From contig PYST01000338.1 of assembly GCA_003049485.1 (NCBI GenBank), positions 1 to 42,039 on the forward strand: a stretch of 42,039 nt of DNA, in the 5' to 3' direction. This document shows, in pieces, positions 34,588 to 42,039 of this stretch. The DNA comes from Ophioceras dolichostomum (Eukaryota; Ascomycota; Sordariomycetes; Magnaporthales; Ophioceraceae). The notes below the pieces were generated by a model that searched no databases, was not told the DNA's origin, and saw only the letters and a list, made by a program, of their open reading frames with translations. Position 1 is the stretch's first letter. Each line of letters begins with the position of its first letter. The translations under genes and the position numbers were made by a program.

Positions 34588-34883
34588 TCGAGTCACACGG
34601 CGTGATGCGTGTGCAGATACGGAACGGGGAATCGGCGCCTGGGCGGTGCGGGGGTTTATCGGTAGACTAACGGTTGTTCGGGCCCGCTTCTGGGCGTGTG
34701 TCCGCGCATGCTTCCGGCGAACTCGGACTTATATGCGGCCAGTTACGGATAGCGGGCCAATGAGACGGTCGAATGGCATTAGTAAAAACAAAACGTATGT
34801 TTTGCGACGTGGTGATGATCCCGCCTCTTCTGGGCGGACCGGACTTGGTTCGGGATGCTTCAAGTATTCTGCGCCAGCGCGCT

Positions 34884-34888
34884 TATAA
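34884..34888 (+). promoter_or_regulatory. TATA-like box of the alpha/beta hydrolase gene
   Basis: TATAA in 'gcttataacac' lies about 155 bases before the start codon at 35043. This is a motif match only. Confidence 0.3.
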
Positions 34889-35042
34889 CACTCTGTGGTA
34901 CACCCTTTCTCTGTTTTGTGACCGGAGAGGGGAACAAGAGACCACAGCGATTCACCTCCTGGATTTGAGCATGCATATGTACATACCTCTTCGTTAATAT
35001 CACCCGACCCCTGACGTCCGCATCTCTCTCTCCAGCCAAGTC

Positions 35043-36407
35043 ATGTCCCTCGACCCAAGCACACCAGCCATGGAGCCATACACCATCCCCGCGGAGCATC
35101 AGCACCCGAACACGATCAAGGTCCTTGACCAGTTCGACTGCTACCGCACGGCGTACAAACATGTCAACTCCCAGCCGATATACGCCTTCTTCATCGTCCC
35201 CAAGAACCTTCCGTCGGGACCGCGACCCCTGCTCGTGCGTTGGCACGGAGGTGGCTTCGTGGAGGGAGAGGCCGAAGCGTCGATGAGGCCGTTGTACGTA
35301 TTTGACTACCTATCTATTTCACCCCTCTTTCTTTGATTCTCTCCGCAAACATTGCCGTTGCCAGACTAACCTCGTATTGTATCGTACTCCACATCCAATT
35401 GCCGACCTACCTAGCTTCATGGAGCTGGCACTCAAGCACGGCGCCGTGATCCTCACAGCCGACTACCGCCTGCGTCCCGAGCACTCCATGACAGACGGCA
35501 TCAACGACGCCCGCTCGTTCTGGAAGTGGGTCGAGGACGGCTCCGCCGCAAAAGCCCTCAACACCGTCTACCCCTCTATCTCCCTAGACGCCGCGAACCT
35601 GATGATAGGCGGCGAGAGCGGCGGCGGGTACTACACGGTGCAGACCGCCCTGCTGGGCATGACCTCCCTGCCGATCAAGGTCCTCTTCGTCCAGTACCCG
35701 GCCGTGAGCCTGGTCGATCTTCTCAGGGGACCCCCCTACGACAACAAGCCCGACGGCAAGGGGACGGGCATCACGATCCCCGTGCCGCCGACCCCCTACT
35801 CGGTCGTAGAGGAGCACCTGGCGTCCCTCCCCCCCGGCACGGTCTGCTCGCGCGCGCCGTTCGCGTCCCGCATGCACCTCAACGCGGCGCTGCTGCAGTC
35901 CGGGAGGTTCTGCGACATCGAGGGGGACAACAGCTGGATCGACCCCATGAGCGCGCTGGATATCGCGCCGAAGCTGCCGCCTGTGTTGCTGTACCACTCC
36001 AAGGACGACGAGGCGGTAAGTTAACCTAGCCGCAGCCTAGCCCAGCCTAGCCCGGCTGAAACCTGCCTGCCCATCGGTTGTTCTCCCCCAACCAGCCGTG
36101 CCGGCTCCTTTGTGCTGCATACCAAAAAGGAGAGAGAAACAAAATACCACAAACGGACGAAAAGCTTTACCTAATCTTCATTTCATGGGTTGCATCGCAT
36201 CGCACATAGGTCCCCTGGCAACACACAGCCGCCTTCGCCGAAAAACTCAAGAAGCTCCAGCCGGACGTGCCGCTGTTCTTGACCTTCCAGCACGGCGACC
36301 ACGTCTTCGACAAGAATCACAACATGGAGACGCCATGGCTGAAGGAGCCGCTCGAGTTCGTCCAGAAGTACTGGCCCGCGGTGGCTTCTTCTTCTTCTTC
36401 GGATTAG
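35043..36407 (+). CDS. Alpha/beta-hydrolase fold-3 (HGGG-type) esterase-like protein
   Basis: Three exons, 35043-35293, 35415-36015 and 36210-36407, encode 349 residues. Introns of 121 bases (GTACGT...CCTAG) and 194 bases (GTAAGT...CATAG) keep the frame. The hormone-sensitive-lipase-type oxyanion motif HGGGF is at 68-72 and YRLRPEH at 101-107. The nucleophile elbow GESGGG puts the serine at 152. The Asp lies in YHSKDDEAVPW (281 or 282) and the His in FQHGDHVFD (315). The triad is therefore complete, and the last two members depend on the third exon being joined. The protein has no signal peptide, so it is probably cytosolic. The family covers carboxylesterases and lipases, and some fungal members act in secondary metabolism. 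The substrate cannot be inferred. The C-terminus ends in a Ser run of uncertain value. A second ATG ten codons in is also possible. Confidence 0.87.
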
Positions 36408-37440
36408 GCTTGAGCTTAGGCTTACGGTTAGGCTTGGGGCCTAGACTTCTCCAATACTCAACGCCACACTGACCGACCCACGCCGTCTGGTTGGGGGGAG
36501 GCAGTATGCTACCTACTTAGGTACATGTAGTTAGCTGGCGCGGGTAGCTCCGAGACAGGTTGGTTAGGTACCTAGGAAACTAGGTGGGTAGTTGGGTACT
36601 CAGATGTAGCTTGATGAGCTTCGGAGTTTCCGTGAGGTAGGTAAGGTACCGACCTACCTTGCATAAGCGTGCAGAGAGGGCGACATATATTGTCTACCAG
36701 TTATGTTAGTTGAAGCGGCAGCGAGCCAGTGCTTTTCGAATAATGGAGCAATAATCACTCTCCTATCCGGCACAGAAGCATAATTTTGAAGGCTTTGTAA
36801 ACGATTTTGTCGAATCCATGAATTCATCAAGAGAGTAGCTAGACGGACCGCTTCTCTTGAGGTGCTGCGCACTTATGTACAAAGCGGGTTGGAGGATGGT
36901 GGAGAGAGATACCTAGGAACGAAATAACGAGCTCAAAGAACAATCGTCCGCTATCCGCGTTCGACCGCCTTGCGCCACCGAGCGCGAGGTCTTGTCGCGC
37001 AGAGTTTTTCCTCCCCATAAAACTTTCCAGAACAGACAAAAACCCTCTTTACAACTCAAATGTGTTCGGAAAGCGAGGGGTGGGGAGATTGCCGCGATCG
37101 ATTGTTCGTCGTCGTATGTAGTAGACGGGGAGATATTCAGAGAAGACTGCCTTTCTGGGAATGCTTCTTTGCCTCTTTCGAAGCAAGAGCTCCGTCGCAG
37201 CCTTGAAATGATATGGGAGAAGAGAAAGAAGAGAGCCAGGTAGATAGTGATGCTGCAATGCTCTCGGGGGTATGAGAATAAGTGATATCGGCCCAATACA
37301 CAAAGGGCTCAAGGTTCGGGAGTTCGGGAATGAAGTAGTAGGTGATGATGGTCACCGGCAAAGAGTACTTTTGTCCCTCGCCCTCCCTCTCCCCTCCTGT
37401 TTGATAAGAGTGGGTCTCATGCGCATGGCCGACCAGGTCA
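36408..37440. other. Convergent spacer between hydrolase and cyclotransferase genes
   Basis: No gene seen. Immediately after the hydrolase stop there are three TTAGGCTT units (36404-36434). A stretch at 36510-36660 is dense in TAGGTA/TACCTA words and their palindrome ACCTAGGT. Minus-strand frames at 36913-37361 overlap each other and have no domain. Confidence 0.55.
36510..36660. repeat. TAGGTA/TACCTA-rich degenerate repeat
   Basis: About ten imperfect copies of TAGGTA, TACCTA or TAGGTGG occur on both strands within 150 bases, including nested palindromes such as GGTACCTAGG. The tract is intergenic and lies between two convergent genes. Confidence 0.6.
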
Positions 37441-38780
37441 TCACTGACCGCCCTGTTCTGGCGGCTTCACCGGCATGGGGTTATGCTGCCCCTGCTGCTG
37501 TCCCGTCGTCGTCGTCGTTCCTGTCTCCGCATCGCCATCGCCAGGCCACACCTCCATCATGTCCAGCCACTCCATCGCGAACGCCGTCGTGATCCTCGCC
37601 CAGTCCCGCACGGTCGCCATGTCCAGATGGTCGCCGTCGTCCTCCATGCGGTGCCAGACGGCAGGGAACGGCGAGGGGATCAGGTGCAGGATGGGGACCC
37701 CCCTCTTCATGAAGGGCACGTGGTCGTCCCCGACGAAGGCCGCGCTGAACGCCTCCTTGTCCGACTCGGGCAGGAAGGGCGCGGGAGGGACGGACTCGAG
37801 GAGGGACAGGTCGCGCATGCGCTTCTCGACGGCGGCCATGTTGCGGTAGGCCCAGTGGGTGGTCTGGAAGTAGGAGGGCACATAAGGCTTCTCGGAGCCC
37901 AGGAGGTCGAGGAGGACGAACATGCTGATTTGGGCGAGGGGGTTCTTGTAGAACGACAAGGCTGGGTTGGGGGACGTTTCCCAGGATTCGGCTAGGGCTC
38001 TGAAGTGCGACGTCGGGAGAATGACCAATGTCAGCTAAGTCGGGGGAGGTAAAAAGGAATGGCGATTTCTCCGTATAGATTTTGTAAGAACGTAGAGAAT
38101 GGTTAGTTGATATCTTCTTACCTTGCCCCATACAGGGAATCCTCGTCCGTCCACGACACGAACGCCTCCTCCCCGTCAAGCAGCAGGATCTGCACGCCCA
38201 TGTCCATAGCAATGGTGCCCCCTTCGCCCAGCGCCGCCATCTCGTCGTGCATCTGCGTGACGTACTTGTCGATCGCGCGCGCGACATACATCAACACGGC
38301 GCAGGGCGCCGCGCTGTCCGTGGCGCCGATAAAGCCCTCGGGAGAGATCTTGCTGTCGTAGTGCGCCACCAACGTGAGGTAGTTGGCCTGCCCGGGCTTC
38401 ACCCAGGGCGGCTCGCGGCGGAAGACCAGGTTCGAGAAGGGGACCTGGCCGCCCTTGGACAGAGGGGTGGTCGAGCTCGAGTTGTGCCACTGCATCGTCC
38501 ACCGGGGCAGCTCCCGCATGAACCACGAGACGAAGTGCTCCTGCACCTTGTGGATCCCCTCGGTGCCGGGGACGCGAGGGATCAGAATCGGCGCGAGAAG
38601 CTTGCCGGTGTGGGGGTCGAAGTCTGCTGGGTCGACTTTGATGCTGCGCAGGAAGCTTTCGGACATCGGCGTGTATGCGGTGACCACGTGGACGAGGAGA
38701 GCGATGACGATCATCGCGAGGGCCGACGCCGCATTGCGACTGTGGCCGCCGCCGGAGAGGCGCTGCCCGTTCAACAGCAT
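37441..38780 (-). CDS. Glutaminyl-peptide cyclotransferase (M28-family, secretory pathway)
   Basis: Two exons on the minus strand, 38780-38122 and 37999-37441, encode 405 residues. The 122-base intron has a GTAAGA donor and a TTCAG acceptor; the join is SLYGAR|ALAESWE. Residues about 16-36 are a hydrophobic segment, either an uncleaved signal anchor or a signal peptide. Family motifs are AHYDSK (139-144), GATDSAAPC with zinc ligand Asp155, LLLDGEEAF with the catalytic and ligand Glu pair 204-205, DSLYGAR, and HLIPSPFPAVWH with ligand His336. Their order and wording match human glutaminyl cyclase closely, as I recall it. The enzyme turns N-terminal Gln of secreted proteins into pyroglutamate in the ER/Golgi. 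The tail (about 375-405) is a Thr/Gln/Pro-rich addition. The only nearby upstream ATG is this one, 16 bases from a TCGG microsatellite. Confidence 0.88.
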
Positions 38781-39449
38781 TATGCCGTCCGGTCAGTCGG
38801 TCGGTCGGTCGGTCGGTCGGTCGGTCGGTCGGTCGGTCGGGTGCGAGCGATGAAGGACCTTGTTGGCCGACGCAGCAGCAGCTATGCCGTACTTTCCGCA
38901 GGCGAGAGTATTCCGTACTCCGTACCGTAGTAAATCAGCGACTTAAGATGCTAGCTGCTGTTGTTCCGGTGACGCTGAGCCCGGCGGTCCGAGCAAGTCA
39001 TGACATTATTGAAAAAAAGAAAGAACCGAAATCGAGAAATGGATATCCAATCAAGTTTGTGTTAGGAAGGGAAAGATCGATGGGTCAAAATCTTGGAGAT
39101 AAATGTTGTGGAGAGAGGGAGAATCGAAGCTTCCCCCCTTCGCCGCGGTGTAGAGTCTCGAGGACGGAACAAGTATCATCTTGTTTGAACAAAGGGATCG
39201 TGTGGAGACCTGTGGCGGTGCGGTTCCCCGGCATTTATCAAGCGAGTGGCATCTGCCCCTTGCATATTGTGGCGTCGGTCTTGGTGGGTATCCGCTAGAG
39301 CTCAAACCCCTGCAAAAGCTGTCACTAACATCCTATTCGTGCCTCAATACTTAGACCATTCTCTTTGGTCTTTTTTTTAGTGATATATAACCATAATCAA
39401 CACGCCCGTCCGTTCTCTTTATCAAGCTGTGGTGGGTTGAGTTGACCCG
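38781..39449. other. Spacer between the GH125 and cyclotransferase genes
   Basis: Contains the cyclotransferase promoter and the 3' flank of the GH125 gene; both are on the minus strand. A TCGG microsatellite lies at its left end. No gene seen. Confidence 0.6.
38796..38840. repeat. (TCGG)11 tetranucleotide microsatellite
   Basis: Forty-five bases of perfect TCGG repeat, about 11 units, sit 16-60 bases upstream of the cyclotransferase start codon, probably within its 5' leader. Confidence 0.92.
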
Positions 39450-41298
39450 TCATTGGAAGCTTTGCTGCAAGATCTCCGGTTTCCTTTCCTGCAGGTCGAT
39501 GATCATCTGGCCGAAGAGACCGTTTGCCCATGAGAACCTAGTGGGATGGAAGCCAAGTCAGTCAGGATATTGTTTCTTTCCCATCTCGAACAGCATCGTT
39601 GATCAACTCCCACACCTTCTCTACTCGCCGACTCTCATCATGGCGTCCTGAGTTGTCGTTGTTTTCCTCTGAGATGCAGAGAGAGCCAACACCGCACAAC
39701 CCACCCAATGAGAGAGATATGGCAGTTGACGCAGTAGATGAGACTTACCATTGTCGCGTCCAGTCCGACGCGTCGAACGCGTTGACGCTCTCGTGTATCA
39801 GGCCCAGACCGTCGGTGCTGCCCAAGATCTGCCTCAGCTGCGCAGTGATCTCGTCGTCGTCGTCGCTCGTCAGGATGCGCACAATGCTCGCCATCGGCCA
39901 CGCGCGGCCGAGCTTCGTGTGCGGGCTGCCGACGCCGCTGATGACGGGGCCCTTCATGAAGGACGGGTTCGACAGGCCTCCTCCTGCTGCGTCGTCGCCA
40001 CTGCTGCCATGGCCATGGCCATGGCCATTGCGATTGCCGGCCTCGTTGAGGATCACAGCCCGCGTGTTGCGGTAGACTGGGTCGTCCGCGTCCAGGTACC
40101 CGTAGAACGGCGCGGCGAGCAGGCTGGGGATGTTGGCGTCGTCCATGACCAGCGATGACCCGAAGCCGTCCACCTCGTACGCGTACACCTGGCGACCGGA
40201 GACGAGGCCGTGTTTGGAGATGGCCTCGCGCAGGGACGCCGCCAGGCTGCTCATCTCGTCCGCGAGCCCCACGGGCACCCGCGTGCCGAGCTGGCTCATG
40301 ATGGCGGCCGCGTCGCGCAGGTACGCGGAGAACATCATGTTGGCCGGGATGAAGAGCTGGAAGACGGTGCTGTCGTCGCTGGGCCGGAAGGCGGAGCGGA
40401 TGAGCCCCGTGCCGTTCGCCACGGGGTGGCCCTCGCCGTCGTTGAAGAGCGTCTCTGTCGCCCTGGGAGTGACGCGCGTGAAGCTATATAGCGACTTGAT
40501 CACGCTGCCGTCAGCCGCGTAGGTCGGCGTCATCATGGCTTTCGCGACGTCAAGGACTTCCCGCACGGCGTCGGGCCAGCTGAACCGGCCGAAGAAGCCC
40601 AAGTCGCCCGTGGCATGAAAGTAGTTGACGGACACCTCGAGGAAGGCCGCCAGGCTGTCCAGCTCGTACTTGCACTCGAAAACGGTCAGGTTGCTGTAGG
40701 GCGGCTTCACCGTGTCCTCCAGCGCGGCGCCGTTCTTCGCCGGCGGGATACCGGACTCCTCGGGGGCCTGGAAGCTGTTGCAGTAGGGCGCCTCGAGGAT
40801 GTACCGCGCCTGGAGGTTGATGACGCCGCGGAAGAGGCTCGCGATGCTGTCTCGCGAGCTGTTGGCTTTGAGGAGTGACATGTAGGACTGCATCTGGTTG
40901 GCCGAGTCGCGCAGCCACATGGCGTCGATGTCGCCCGTGATGACGAACGTGAGCTCTTCCTCCACGTTGTTCGCCGCCGTCCCGCACCACTTGATGGCCG
41001 TGTCCATCGTGTTGGGGAACGCGTTCTCGAACAGCCGCGCCAGGTCCGGGTCCGCGATGGTGGCCGTTATGTTGGCCACGGCGTCTTCCACCTCCTGGGA
41101 GAAGAACGTGCGGCACTCCGGCAGAGGCCGCATCGAGGGGAGGGAATACCTCCCTGAGCTGTACGGCGCATGTCTCGCTTTGGAGTAGTCAGAGTAGTCC
41201 GGGCATACAGCTTGCGCCGCGGCCTGTGCGGCGAGCAGGGCCGCCAGGGCCACCACCAGGCCTAGTGCCCGTTTGATGGTGAGAGTTGCACAATGCAT
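39450..41298 (-). CDS. GH125 exo-alpha-1,6-mannosidase, secreted
   Basis: Two exons on the minus strand, 41298-39749 and 39537-39450, encode 545 residues. The 211-base intron (GTAAGT...ACTAG) splits a Trp codon in DWTRQ-W-FSWANGLFG. Residues 1-30 are a signal peptide (Ala/Leu run ending AQA). Glycoside hydrolase family 125 motifs are FPNTMDTAIKW (94-104), the hallmark TGDIDAMWLRDSANQ (121-135), ECKYELDSLAAFL, a FRPSDDS block, GPVISGVGSPHT and the C-terminal LIHESVNAFD, whose Glu is the expected catalytic base region. Several N-glycosylation sequons (NIT, NSS, NLT, NGT) fit a secreted or Golgi protein. The family removes terminal alpha-1,6-linked mannose from N-glycans or mannan. A His-Gly repeat plus Gly-rich stretch interrupts the sequence ahead of the SNPSFMKG segment. 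An alternative ATG at 41319 would add seven residues. Confidence 0.9.
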
Positions 41299-42039
41299 TC
41301 CGAATCTGCCTAGATGCATGCCGCAGACCACAACCCGTCTCGAACGAGTAATTCAGAACATATCTTTAGCCTTGGGCCACACTATAGCCCGAAAAGGAGG
41401 CGGAAGGAAGAAGACGTAGAAGATGTCGTCGGCTTTATTAACGTTGCAGTTTCTGCAAGCCTACCAGGAATCCTCATCTAACATGCTTCACTGCTTGCTG
41501 CCATGCCTTCCCTGCCTGCAGTCCTCGCTGCTCATTCCTTCTTGCCCCTCTCCCAGCAGTTTCACGACGCCATCGCCGGCTGTCGATCAACTGACTTACA
41601 TGGTTTGACAAAATCCATATTCCATAGCATGTCTTACGAGAATACGACGTTCCACCTTCTCCGCACTCAGAGAGGGATCGATCCCCCTTCCCCCGCTCTC
41701 TCCGCGAGACCGCCAAGTGAGATTGATGTCATCAAATCCACTTTCTGTGAATGATGTTCTTCCTCTCTTAAATTCCACGCACTCTCACTCAAAGGCTGGG
41801 GGCCCATGGCGCTTTGGTAGGTAGGGCGCGTCGGCTTTCTCTGAGAATTGCTTGACTGGTGGTTAGTTCAGACGACAGATACGCCTACTCCCTCTAGATT
41901 TATTCCGTGAACCGACGGCGCAGTGCCCCGACTTGCTTGGCCGTTGTTGGCGGCGCCCACTAGGTGCACACTGCTGTGCGCTTAGATAAGTAAAAACTAC
42001 TTACGTAATTGTCAAAAATGCATCTAACGCAGCCAACCC
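41299..42039. other. Upstream region of the GH125 gene and window edge
   Basis: Contains the presumed GH125 promoter. No open frame here shows a domain. Near the right edge there is a small inverted repeat TAAGTA/TACTTA (about 41987-42004) in AT-rich DNA. Confidence 0.5.

Larger units (their letters stand above)
34247..35042. other. Spacer between EBP-family and hydrolase genes
   Basis: No gene seen. Holds the 3' end of the EBP-family gene, a GA-rich microsatellite (34561-34587) and the hydrolase promoter. Several short frames occur on both strands without domains. Confidence 0.55.

Noticed and set aside
41299..41331. Longer GH125 N-terminus from 41331
   Set aside because: The codon at 41331 is GTG. 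ATGs at 41319 and 41298 are the real options, and 41298 gives the more normal signal peptide.
41987..42004. Small inverted repeat near the right edge as a transposon end
   Set aside because: Only six paired bases, with no target-site duplication and no transposase frame; too little to call.

Overview
The window looks like chromosomal DNA of a filamentous ascomycete (Pezizomycotina, most likely Sordariomycetes). The genes are monocistronic, with short GT-AG introns of 86-474 bases and one GC-AG intron. Start codons lie in fungal contexts, coding sequence is GC-rich, and the intergenic spacers are long and rich in pyrimidine tracts and microsatellites. The protein families also fit: a Zn2Cys6 regulator, the fungal L-rhamnose pathway, a HAT+RRM Prp24 and a GH125 mannosidase. 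I saw no rRNA, tRNA, CRISPR array, intact transposon or viral gene.

Left part (1-16.3 kb). An NmrA/isoflavone-reductase-like NAD(P)-binding protein lies at 1273-2285. A small secreted Gly/Pro/Thr-rich protein with a possible Kex2 site and a duplicated motif lies at 5895-6506. A large coiled-coil protein of unknown function (8801-11810) has a Cys-rich N-terminus and a compact C-terminal block. These genes are separated by spacers of 2-4.5 kb, one of which holds an unexplained 419-codon reading frame.

Middle (16.3-32.1 kb). A Prp24/SART3-type U6 snRNP recycling factor (16340-20047) has HAT repeats, three clear RRMs and one weak one, and a C-terminal Lsm-binding motif. Next comes an L-rhamnose group: L-rhamnose 1-dehydrogenase (LRA1, minus, 20832-21659), L-rhamnonate dehydratase (LRA3, minus, three exons, 23338-25039), and, divergent from it across 3.35 kb, a Zn2Cys6 transcription factor (plus, three exons, 28392-32120). 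LRA1 oxidises L-rhamnose to the lactone and LRA3 dehydrates L-rhamnonate to the 2-keto-3-deoxy acid. The lactonase (LRA2) and aldolase (LRA4) are not in the window. The regulator is a good candidate for the RhaR/PDR-1-type activator of this pathway; that link is inferred from position.

Right part (32.1-42 kb). An EBP-family (sterol delta8-delta7 isomerase type) membrane protein (33134-34246) is followed by an HGGG-type alpha/beta hydrolase (35043-36407). Two minus-strand genes for secretory-pathway enzymes come last: an M28-family glutaminyl-peptide cyclotransferase (37441-38780) and a GH125 exo-alpha-1,6-mannosidase (39450-41298).

Exon structures were worked out by hand from splice signals, reading phase and the continuity of family motifs. 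Family assignments rest on remembered conserved motifs and no search was run.
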